This document shows positions 1-5,481 of a stretch of DNA of 6,599 nucleotides, piece after piece. A program made the position numbers and the translations under genes. Below the pieces are notes generated by a model. The model had not been told where the DNA came from, did no database searches, and saw only the letters and a program-made list of their open reading frames with translations. Each line of letters begins with the position of its first letter. Within the stretch, counting starts at the first letter, position 1. This DNA is from Actinomycetota bacterium (lineage in GTDB: Bacteria > Actinomycetota > UBA4738): the NCBI GenBank assembly GCA_005885015.1, contig VAYG01000077.1, positions 1-6,599 of the forward strand, given 5' to 3'.

Positions 1-816
1 GTGGTGCTGTACGGAGTGCGCCCTTCGCCGAACACGCAGGTCGGAGCGGCGGCCGCGGCAGGATTCGCCGCGATGGTCGGCTCGCTGGCCCTATGGAGGC
101 GAAACCCGGACTCGCACTGGCTGGCTCCGCTCGCCCTGTTCGCCATCGCCGCCGCCATGGCCTCCATCCCGATCGCCGCCCTGGATTGGCCCCGGCGCGG
201 GCCGCTGGTTGCCGCCCTGGTGGTGACGGGCTCGGAAGCCGCCGCCGCGGGCTTCACGCTTCGCCGGGCCGAGCCTCTGTACCTCTCACCCGTGCTCCTC
301 TGCGCGGCCTGGCTGGTGTACGCGAGCGAAGCGATCAAGGGAACACCCGAACCGTTCACGATTCCGGTCGGGATCGCCCTCCTCGTGTTGGTGGAACTGG
401 CCAGAGACGATCGGCGCCGCCATGGGAAGCGCCCCGTGACGCCCGAGCTCCTGGTCCTCGAGTTCGCGGGGATGGGGTTCCTGGTCGGCGCGGCTCTCGT
501 CGAGATCGTGGCCACCCACCTCGCCTACGGGCTGCTCGCGGTGGCCCTGGGCGGTGCGGTCATGGCATGGGGTGGCGTGACCCGGGTGCGGCGGCGGTTC
601 GCTTTCGGGGCGGTGGTCGCCTTCGTGGCAATCGCGTTGATGCTGGCGGCGCCCATCGCCCACAACGTTCCCCACTTCCGGGGGCCCGCGCTCTGGCTGA
701 CGGTCGCCGCCGTCGGAGCTGTGCTCATCACGATCGCGGGGCTCCTGGAGCAGGGACGAGAGAAGACCAAGCGAGCCGTCCGGCGCCTCGGCGAACTGAT
801 GGAGGGGTGGGAGTGA
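1..816 (+). CDS. Polytopic membrane protein, SCO7613 C-terminal-like (5' end probably outside window)
   Basis: Function unknown. The visible 271 residues hold about nine hydrophobic segments (roughly 14-32, 41-62, 67-84, 93-109, 117-133, 152-171, 174-192, 199-219, 229-248) and end in a charged amphipathic tail rich in Arg, Lys and Glu (250-271). From memory, the late EPFTIPVG segment, the paired helices and the basic tail after the last helix resemble the C-terminal part of SCO7613-type actinobacterial membrane proteins, which are usually much longer. The reading frame is open at base 1 and the GTG there has no visible ribosome binding site because the sequence starts with it, so I treat the gene as 5'-truncated. 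Its stop overlaps the next start by four bases (GTGA, 813-816), implying co-translation with the PrsW-like protease. No catalytic motif is evident. The coding call is firm; the family assignment is moderate. Confidence 0.75.
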   Translation: MVLYGVRPSPNTQVGAAAAAGFAAMVGSLALWRRNPDSHWLAPLALFAIAAAMASIPIAALDWPRRGPLVAALVVTGSEAAAAGFTLRRAEPLYLSPVLLCAAWLVYASEAIKGTPEPFTIPVGIALLVLVELARDDRRRHGKRPVTPELLVLEFAGMGFLVGAALVEIVATHLAYGLLAVALGGAVMAWGGVTRVRRRFAFGAVVAFVAIALMLAAPIAHNVPHFRGPALWLTVAAVGAVLITIAGLLEQGREKTKRAVRRLGELMEGWE

Positions 817-1790
817 ACCGCGACTACTTGCCGGCGATGGTGGCAGCCGCGGTCGGGGGGAGTGCCATTCTGTGGGCAATCCTCCCCGGCGGCGAGCCGC
901 AGCCCCTCGCGTTGTTCGTCGCCGCGGGAGCCGCACCGATCGCGGCCCTCCTCGCCGTGCGGGCCCGGCTGGGTCTTCCCCTGCCGGGCCGAGCGGTGGC
1001 GGGGGGCGCCCTGCTCGGGCCCGTGGTCGCCGTGGCCAGCCATGCCTTCGTCGCCGCCTTCGCCTACCTGTTCTTCCTGGGGTTTGCCGATTCCGGGCGG
1101 AAGCTGCTGGACGCCCTCCGAGCCGATCCTCGGCTGGTCACCGTCCTCGCTTCCCCCTGGGTCATCGTGTTGCTGATCGAGGTCGTCGCCGTGGCCCCGC
1201 TCACCGAAGAGGCCGGGAAGGCTCTGGGAGCGGGCCTGGCGAAGCCGGATTCGCCGCGCGAGGCCTTCCTTACCGGCGTGGCCGCCGGAGCCGGTTTCGC
1301 CGTCGTGGAGAACATCCTGTACGCCGGGACGGCTGCCGCCCTGGGAGGACCCTGGCCCGCCGTGGTCCTGGGGCGGGCCCTGGGGGCCGCCGTGCACCCC
1401 CTCGCCACGGGGCTCGTCGCCCTCGGGTGGTATGAGTGGAGGCGGGACCGAGACCTCCCGGCCCTGCTGAAGCGTTATCTGTCGGGCGTGGGCGTCCACG
1501 CCCTGTGGAACGGCTCGCTGGTGGCGCTGTTCGTCGTGCAGGCCGCCTTCGCGCTGGGAACCACCTCGCAGCTAGAGGCTGTCGCCCTGGCCTACGCGGC
1601 CACCGTCGGGATCGCCGCGGCCGGCTTGCTGTGGATGGCCACCTCGGCCATCGCCTCGGGACGCGACCCGTTCACCGCGCTGGACTTCCGGCAGGGACGA
1701 ACGGTGGCCGGCTGGACGCTCTTGGCTGCCTCGATCCTGGTCCCCGTAGGGATGCTCATCCTGGCGTTCCCCGGGTTCTACCTGGGCTGA
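813..1790 (+). CDS. PrsW-family intramembrane metalloprotease
   Basis: A 325-residue polytopic protein of the PrsW/CAAX-protease-like superfamily (PF13367), expected to cleave membrane-bound substrates within or near the bilayer. The signature motifs are visible in order: EEAGK at 132-136 (the paired glutamates), GFAVVENILY at 161-170 (E166, N167), R188 with H195 in the next helix, and HALWN at 229-233. All lie in or beside hydrophobic helices, so the enzyme looks intact. The best known member, Bacillus subtilis PrsW, makes the first cut in the anti-sigma factor RsiW. The substrate here is unknown. The GTG at 813 is chosen because GGAGG sits at 801-805, seven bases upstream, and because it forms a GTGA overlap with the preceding gene. 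The frame stays open back to base 93, but that stretch lies inside the upstream gene and encodes Arg/Pro-rich sequence typical of an out-of-frame reading. The two genes are probably one operon. Confidence 0.92.
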   Translation: MNRDYLPAMVAAAVGGSAILWAILPGGEPQPLALFVAAGAAPIAALLAVRARLGLPLPGRAVAGGALLGPVVAVASHAFVAAFAYLFFLGFADSGRKLLDALRADPRLVTVLASPWVIVLLIEVVAVAPLTEEAGKALGAGLAKPDSPREAFLTGVAAGAGFAVVENILYAGTAAALGGPWPAVVLGRALGAAVHPLATGLVALGWYEWRRDRDLPALLKRYLSGVGVHALWNGSLVALFVVQAAFALGTTSQLEAVALAYAATVGIAAAGLLWMATSAIASGRDPFTALDFRQGRTVAGWTLLAASILVPVGMLILAFPGFYLG

Positions 1791-1820
1791 CCTCATCGCC
1801 CCGCCAGGCAGCTCGATCCC

Positions 1821-1850
1821 TTGACCGGGGTCATGAGTGTGTCCTATGGT
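1821..1850 (+). promoter_or_regulatory. Predicted sigma-70-type promoter of the ligase gene
   Basis: TTGACC (1821-1826) and TATGGT (1845-1850) are separated by 18 bases, which gives a good -35 match and an acceptable -10 match for a housekeeping promoter. The predicted transcript start is near 1857, leaving a leader of about 45 bases before the ATG at 1902. It lies in the 111-base gap after the protease gene, where an independent promoter would be expected. It also argues against the TTG at 1821 as a translation start, since that codon would be the -35 element itself. Confidence 0.5.
1822..1833. promoter_or_regulatory. Dyad TGACC-N2-GGTCA overlapping the -35 element (candidate operator)
   Basis: The arms TGACC (1822-1826) and GGTCA (1829-1833) form a perfect five-base inverted repeat around a two-base centre, covering most of the predicted -35 hexamer. 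A protein bound here would block the promoter. The same half-site recurs as a second dyad at 1881-1900. The repeats are seen directly; operator function is inferred. Confidence 0.35.
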
Positions 1851-1880
1851 CCATTTCGGCTGGCTCCTGCACGAGGGGCT

Positions 1881-1900
1881 GTGACCAAGCGAGGGGTCAC
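1881..1900. promoter_or_regulatory. Dyad GTGACC-N8-GGTCAC over the ribosome binding site
   Basis: The arms GTGACC (1881-1886) and GGTCAC (1895-1900) are perfect six-base inverted repeats with an eight-base centre. The likely Shine-Dalgarno GAGGGG (1891-1896), which sets the ATG at 1902, falls in the loop and the 3' arm. In RNA this could form a hairpin that partly hides the binding site; in DNA it could be a second operator. Its centre (1890.5) is 63 bp from the centre of the first dyad (1827.5), about six helical turns. Confidence 0.35.
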
Positions 1901-1901
1901 C

Positions 1902-3350
1902 ATGCTGGCTCCGTCGGATTTGGGAGCCTCTCTTCCGGCGGCCGAACCGGCAGGTGTCCATCGGTCGGTCCGATGGATCAGAGCCGGTGACACCGAAGAC
2001 GTTCAGCGTGCCGCGGTGGCGGTCCTCCTCTTCGCGTCGGTGGCCGCAGCGGCCCTCGTCCAAGGTGGTTTCTTCGCGCGAGGTCAGTTCGCGGTGGCCG
2101 GACTCGTCGGCGCCGCCGCGGTCGTCGGCGTGCGGATCGGTGGCCTGCGCGACCACGACGTCCGGCCGGTGGCAGTGTGGGCAGGACTCCTCGCGGCGTG
2201 GCTGGTGCTGCGGGGCCTCCTGAACGGCTCGTTCCCCACCGGCGCGGGAGGCGCCGTTCTCATCGCCGAGCTCGTGGTGGTGATCGCGATCAGTCGAGGC
2301 CTCGACGAGTCCACCCGGGAAGCGATCGTGGCGGGGCTGCTCGGACTCGGAGCTTTCGTCGCGATGGTCGGGTGGGCCGGGGTCGCGTGGCGGGTCCAGC
2401 CGTTGGCTCTCCCATCCGACGGGCTGTGGAGGGCGGCCTCCACGCTCACCTACGCGAACGCCACCGCCGCCCTGCTCGTTCCCCTCGCCCTGGTTGCCCT
2501 GGCCCTTCGCCCCGAGCGGCCCCGATCCATCCCGCTGGCCCTGACCAGCATGGTCCTGCTCACCGGGATCACGGCAACCCTCAGCCGGGCCGGCCTCCTC
2601 TGCTTGCTTGGCGGCTTTGCCGTCTTGGTCGTGATTCGCGGCCGGGTGGCCATTCGCGCCCTGGCGGCGCCGCTTGTCGGAGCGGCCCTGGCCCTGGCGG
2701 GAACGCTACCTTCGATTCCTGCGGGCGCGCCGCCACGACCTGCCGTGGCCCTGCTGGCGCTCGTGGCCGGCTTGGGGGCGACCGCCCTCCTGACCCTGTC
2801 ATCGAGGTCGCGATGGTCGACCGTCACGATCGGCGCGGTGTTGTTCGGAATGGCTTTGGTCGGAATCGCGGAAGCAGGGGCGGGGCCTCTCGCCGACTCC
2901 GCCCGGAGTATCTGGAGCGCTCGAGGGAGCCTGGCCTCACCCGGTCGGTCCTATGGGATCCGCGACGGGGCGCGAATGGTCGACGCGCATCCCTGGATCG
3001 GCGCCGGGCCGGGACAGGTCGTCCTCCATTCGGGAGGCCGGTACTGGCCGTTCTTCCATGACGAGTACCTGCAAGTCCTCGTCGAGCTCGGCGTGGTGGG
3101 TGGGATCCTGCTGCTTGGGTTGCTTCTCGCCGTTGGCCACGCCCTTCGGCGATCTCGGCCGCCGGGATCAGCCACGGGGCTGTGGGCCGGGGTCGTCGCC
3201 GCCTGCGCGGCGACCGCAGTGCATGGGGGGTTCGACTTCATCTGGCACGTGCCGGCCATCCCACTTGCGGTGGTGCTGCTGGTTGGCTTGGTCATCGCGC
3301 CTCCTGGGCGCTTCGTCCAGCGCCCGGAGGGGAAGGGGGGGAAGGGATGA
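1902..3350 (+). CDS. O-antigen ligase / Wzy-like polytopic membrane protein
   Basis: A 482-residue protein with about twelve hydrophobic helices and the marks of the O-antigen ligase/polymerase family (Wzy_C, PF04932). These are a TYANATAALL segment at 182-191, TLSRAG at 226-231, a long extracytoplasmic loop at about 322-392 with AHPWIGAGPGQ (362-372) and FFHDEYLQVLVELG (384-397, H386), and a late HGGFDFIWHVPA segment (441-452). The family transfers or polymerises lipid-linked glycans on the outer face of the membrane; some members glycosylate proteins. Substrate cannot be read here. The start at 1902 is chosen for GAGGGG at 1891-1896 and because the predicted promoter lies just upstream; the frame is open back to a TTG at 1821. 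The 3' end overlaps the next gene by four bases (ATGA), and the final residues EGKGGKG are encoded by that gene's purine-rich ribosome binding region. Confidence 0.88.
   Translation: MLAPSDLGASLPAAEPAGVHRSVRWIRAGDTEDVQRAAVAVLLFASVAAAALVQGGFFARGQFAVAGLVGAAAVVGVRIGGLRDHDVRPVAVWAGLLAAWLVLRGLLNGSFPTGAGGAVLIAELVVVIAISRGLDESTREAIVAGLLGLGAFVAMVGWAGVAWRVQPLALPSDGLWRAASTLTYANATAALLVPLALVALALRPERPRSIPLALTSMVLLTGITATLSRAGLLCLLGGFAVLVVIRGRVAIRALAAPLVGAALALAGTLPSIPAGAPPRPAVALLALVAGLGATALLTLSSRSRWSTVTIGAVLFGMALVGIAEAGAGPLADSARSIWSARGSLASPGRSYGIRDGARMVDAHPWIGAGPGQVVLHSGGRYWPFFHDEYLQVLVELGVVGGILLLGLLLAVGHALRRSRPPGSATGLWAGVVAACAATAVHGGFDFIWHVPAIPLAVVLLVGLVIAPPGRFVQRPEGKGGKG
3326..3347 (+). promoter_or_regulatory. 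Purine-only ribosome binding tract inside the end of the ligase gene
   Basis: Twenty-two consecutive purines run up to and include the A of the downstream ATG (3347-3349). The tract contains GGAGGGG and GAAGGG blocks, so it can act as the Shine-Dalgarno region of the exported-protein gene, and it fixes that start. It also encodes the last residues of the ligase (EGKGGKG). This supports translational coupling of the two genes. Confidence 0.55.
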
Positions 3351-3799
3351 AACCACGTCGTTATGCCCGGCTCGGCGTAGCCGGGGCCCTGGCCATCGCG
3401 GCCGTGGCCGTTCTCATCACGGCCGGGGGACAGCCGGCCCTGGGGTTCTTCTCCCGGGGGTTGCTGCTGGAGATCAAGGTCGGGCGGCAGGCCACCCTGG
3501 TCGCCCGCGGGGCCGCCGTCACGGTCCCCGTGAGGATCACGTGCAACAAAGGCATATTCGCTTTCGTCAGCGTGGCGGTCACCGAGCGAGTGGGCGGCGG
3601 CCTGGTAAAGGGGAATGCCTCCCGCCAGGTGATCTGCACGGGAGACCGGCAGAAGGTGAAGGTGAGCGTCGCCCCCGGTTCCGGCAAGGCGTTCAAACCG
3701 GGAACGGGATTTGCTCAAGCCACCATCGACGGATGCATCCCGGGCATCTGCGGCGAGGAGACCGACTCGAGGGCCATCCAGATCGTGAAGCCGACCTGA
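3347..3799 (+). CDS. Small exported four-cysteine protein of unknown function
   Basis: A 150-residue protein I do not recognise. It opens with a typical export signal: basic MKPRRYARLG, then a hydrophobic stretch at about 10-27 and a possible cleavage after ALG at 31-33. The mature part has alternating hydrophobic strands (41-45, 58-66, 70-79, 93-97, 103-108, 121-126, 142-147), suggesting a small beta-sandwich. Cysteines at 66, 97, 130 and 135 could form two disulfides outside the cell. There is no lipobox, sortase motif or second transmembrane helix, so a secreted or surface-associated protein is most likely. The ATG at 3347 overlaps the ligase stop by four bases and follows a purine-rich ribosome binding tract; the frame extends further upstream only as a shadow inside the ligase gene. 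The tight coupling suggests it works with, or is modified by, the ligase-like protein, which is inference. Confidence 0.8.
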   Translation: MKPRRYARLGVAGALAIAAVAVLITAGGQPALGFFSRGLLLEIKVGRQATLVARGAAVTVPVRITCNKGIFAFVSVAVTERVGGGLVKGNASRQVICTGDRQKVKVSVAPGSGKAFKPGTGFAQATIDGCIPGICGEETDSRAIQIVKPT

Positions 3800-3818
3800 G
3801 CTAATCCTGTTGCGGCTT
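3788..3818. terminator. Weak inverted repeat across the convergent stops (possible bidirectional terminator)
   Basis: AAGCCG (3788-3793) and CGGCTT (3813-3818) are perfect six-base inverted repeats spaced by 19 bases, and both convergent stop codons (3797-3799 and 3801-3803) lie between them. There is no T-run, the loop is long, and the stem is short. At best a weak terminator. Confidence 0.18.
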
Positions 3819-4562
3819 GAGCTCGGCGCGCTTCTGGAGCACCACGAAGTGCGACAGGCCGAATCGGCGAACCGGCGTGCGCTCGGCCCGGTACAGCATC
3901 CCACGAAGCGCCTTCCCGGCCCGTGGGCTCTTCGCCGCGACGTTGTCGAATCCCGGGTACACATAGGTGTGGACGACCAGCCTGACCGGGAGCCCTTCCC
4001 ACAGCCGGAAGATGTCCCCCGCTCGATACGCCTTGGCGTGCGGGACGAGCTTGCGGCGTACGAAGGTCGGCAGGTAGTTCACCCCGAACTTGTTGCCGAA
4101 CCTGTACGCGCCCCGCCAGTAGATCCCATGCGTCTCGAACGGGTACAGGCGATTGGGCGCGTAGATGACCACGTGACCGCGATCCTTCAACACGCGAAGG
4201 GCGTCTCGGAGCGCCTGACGGTCGTCCCGGACGTGCTCGATCACCTCGTTGAAGACGAGCACGTCGAAGGCCTCGTCCTTGAACGGGAGGGTCTCCGCCT
4301 CGGCGGCGACCAGGTTGGGCAGGCGGGCCTCGGCCAGGCGTTCGGCGGACACGTCGAGTCCGTAGGCGTGGGGCGAGAGGTCGCTGAATCGGCGGACGTA
4401 TGTGCCGATCCCGCAGCCGACGTCCAGGATCCACCGACGCTCCAGCTCCACGTACCTCCGGATGAGCTGGAGCCGCCGCTCCTGACCCGAACGCCACACG
4501 TAGCTGGGCTCGCCGAGCCGGGCGGCATCGGCCGAAGGCGCGCGCTTGACGTCGTTGAGCAC
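3801..4562 (-). CDS. Class I SAM-dependent methyltransferase
   Basis: A 253-residue cytoplasmic enzyme of the Methyltransf_11/25 type. The Rossmann motifs are clear: motif I ILDVGCGIG at 45-53, the acidic end of strand 2 at D70 (YGLDVS), AEAETLPF at 87-94, the strand-4 segment FDVLVFNEVIEHV at 99-111, and the following helix and strand LRVLKDRGHVVIYAPN at 122-137. This is enough to predict SAM binding and methyl transfer. The acceptor is not evident: the C-terminal hundred residues (about 140-245) are aromatic- and basic-rich, without a motif I can name. Enzymes of this kind often sit in polysaccharide clusters, and the neighbouring ligase-like gene fits, but it is on the opposite strand. The start is a GTG, chosen because AGGGAGA (4569-4575, minus strand) lies six bases upstream. 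It ends one base from the stop of the convergent exported-protein gene and is divergent from the sigma factor gene. Confidence 0.93.
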   Translation of the reverse strand: MLNDVKRAPSADAARLGEPSYVWRSGQERRLQLIRRYVELERRWILDVGCGIGTYVRRFSDLSPHAYGLDVSAERLAEARLPNLVAAEAETLPFKDEAFDVLVFNEVIEHVRDDRQALRDALRVLKDRGHVVIYAPNRLYPFETHGIYWRGAYRFGNKFGVNYLPTFVRRKLVPHAKAYRAGDIFRLWEGLPVRLVVHTYVYPGFDNVAAKSPRAGKALRGMLYRAERTPVRRFGLSHFVVLQKRAELKPQQD

Positions 4563-4585
4563 AGGCAGTCTCCCTGGTCGGGGCC

Positions 4586-4591
4586 ATCGTA
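4586..4591 (-). promoter_or_regulatory. Possible -10 element for the methyltransferase gene
   Basis: Read on the minus strand, TACGAT lies 23 bases upstream of the GTG start, leaving a short leader that just contains the AGGGAGA ribosome binding site. The hexamer fits the TAnnnT pattern, but no convincing -35 exists at 16-18 bases (ACGTTC or CACGTT), so this is tentative. Confidence 0.28.
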
Positions 4592-4678
4592 GCGGATGGT
4601 CTCGGGTCGAACGTGGATCCCTGGGCCTCGAACCGATCGGGCACGACCGGGCAACATGGGGGTGGAGGAAGGGGAGCC

Positions 4679-5278
4679 GTGCTGGAGATCTCCACCGACG
4701 CGCACATCATCGCTGCCTGCGAGGACGAGCCGGAGCGGTTCAGGGAGCTCTTCGAACGGCACTTCGGCCCGACGCTCGGTTTCCTGCGCCGCCGGATCGG
4801 GAGCGAAATCGCCGAGGACCTGGCCATCGAGACGTTCGCGTTGGCGTTCCGGCGTCGGAGGACCTATGACCCCACTCGCCACGATGCGCGCCCCTGGCTC
4901 CTGGGGATCGCCACCAATCTCCTCCGGCATCACCGGCGGGCCGAGCGTCGCAAGCTCCTCGCCTACGCGCGCACGGGAGCCGATCCGCTCGGCGCCCTCG
5001 ATCCCGGCTTCGAGGCCGCGGAGGCCAGGACCGATGCCGGGGCGGTGGGCCCCGCGCTGGCCCTAGCCCTGGCGAACCTGCGCTCGAGCGAACGCGACGT
5101 CCTTCTCCTGTTCGCCTGGGCCGACCTCAGCTACACGGAGATCGCCGACGCCCTGGACGTCCCCGTCGGAACCGTTCGATCGCGCCTGTCCCGGGCCAGG
5201 GCTCGGCTCCGGCAGCTGCTGGTAGCGAGCGGCGTGCGTTTCGACGGAGACGTCCCGGTCGAAAGGGAGGAACCATGA
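4679..5278 (+). CDS. ECF (group 4) RNA polymerase sigma factor
   Basis: A 199-residue sigma factor of the extracytoplasmic-function class. Region 2 spans about 18-92, including FRELFERHFGPTLGFLRRRIG, the AEDLAIETFALAFRR helix (45-60) and the ARPWLLGIATNLLRHHRR segment (70-87) typical of core binding and -10 recognition. After a linker of about 40 residues, region 4 (about 130-182) has the helix-turn-helix LSYTEIADALDVPVGTVRSRLSRARARLRQLL that reads the -35 element. The length fits the family. The GTG at 4679 is preferred because a purine-rich GGAGGAAGGGGAG (4664-4676) precedes it and similarity starts there; a GTG at 4613 in the same frame would add 22 low-complexity residues. Its TGA overlaps the ATG of the next gene (ATGA, 5275-5278), the usual arrangement for a sigma factor and its regulator. 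Target promoters are unknown. Confidence 0.94.
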   Translation: MLEISTDAHIIAACEDEPERFRELFERHFGPTLGFLRRRIGSEIAEDLAIETFALAFRRRRTYDPTRHDARPWLLGIATNLLRHHRRAERRKLLAYARTGADPLGALDPGFEAAEARTDAGAVGPALALALANLRSSERDVLLLFAWADLSYTEIADALDVPVGTVRSRLSRARARLRQLLVASGVRFDGDVPVEREEP

Positions 5279-5481
5279 ACGAGCTCGATCTTCTGAGGGA
5301 ATTCCGCTCGCGTCTCGGCCCCGGCCAGGACGAACAGAACCTCGGCGCCGCGTGGGCCGTCCTCCGCGAGCGCCTCGGGATCGCCCCGGCGGACCTTCCG
5401 TTCGGCCGGCCCCCCGGGCGCGGATCCACCGGCGACGGTGGCTCGTCGCGGCGGCTGCCGCCGCCGCCCTCGGACTCCTGA
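5275..5481 (+). CDS. Sigma-associated membrane protein, N-terminal fragment (frame-disrupted)
   Basis: This frame begins with an ATG overlapping the sigma factor stop and has a strong ribosome binding site, GGGAGG at 5265-5270, four bases away. It encodes MNELDLLREFRSRLG and a short cytoplasmic helix ending near LRERLG (residue 36), the kind of opening seen in proteins encoded directly after ECF sigma factors. There are no Cys or His residues, so it is not a zinc anti-sigma (ZAS) domain. The frame stops at 5479-5481 after a Ser/Arg/Pro tail without the membrane helix such a protein needs. That helix is found in the frame one base back, so the first 47 residues probably belong with the downstream frame starting near 5415. 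An indel or a -1 shift at the C-run 5410-5415 would join them into a protein of 300 residues. As a standalone 68-residue protein it seems unlikely. Confidence 0.6.
   Translation: MNELDLLREFRSRLGPGQDEQNLGAAWAVLRERLGIAPADLPFGRPPGRGSTGDGGSSRRLPPPPSDS

Noticed and set aside
93..812. Upstream extension of the PrsW-like gene in the same frame
   Set aside because: It lies wholly inside the first gene, reads as Arg/Gly/Pro-rich sequence without domain character, and the GTG at 813 has a well-placed GGAGG.
525..1499. Long minus-strand open frame (324 codons)
   Set aside because: Gly/Gln/Arg/His-rich translation opposite two clear membrane-protein genes; an expected shadow of high-GC coding.
1781..1808. 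CCTGG...CCAGG repeat after the protease gene as a terminator
   Set aside because: Only five bases per arm with an 18-base loop and no T-run.
1821..1901. TTG at 1821 or GTG at 1881 as the ligase start
   Set aside because: The TTG is the predicted -35 hexamer and lacks a ribosome binding site; the GTG has GAGGGG only two bases away. The ATG at 1902 has GAGGGG at five bases.
2951..3964. Long minus-strand open frame (337 codons)
   Set aside because: Covers the ligase end, the exported protein and the methyltransferase end in antisense; low-complexity Arg/Ser/Pro translation, no domain.
3810..4592. Plus-strand open frame of 260 codons opposite the methyltransferase
   Set aside because: The minus-strand frame carries full methyltransferase motifs; the plus frame is its mirror, with no recognisable domain.
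4627..4657. Sigma-70-type promoter for the sigma factor gene (CTCGAA ... CAACAT)
   Set aside because: Both hexamers match poorly and the fit depends on choosing the spacing.
4613..4678. GTG at 4613 as the sigma factor start
   Set aside because: It would add 22 Gly-rich residues before the family's normal beginning, and the purine-rich site at 4664-4676 favours 4679.
5352..5414. GTG at 5352 as an independent start for the membrane partner
   Set aside because: No ribosome binding site, poor third-position G/C up to about 5398, and it lies inside a well-formed N-terminus in another frame. It is kept as the open-frame boundary only.
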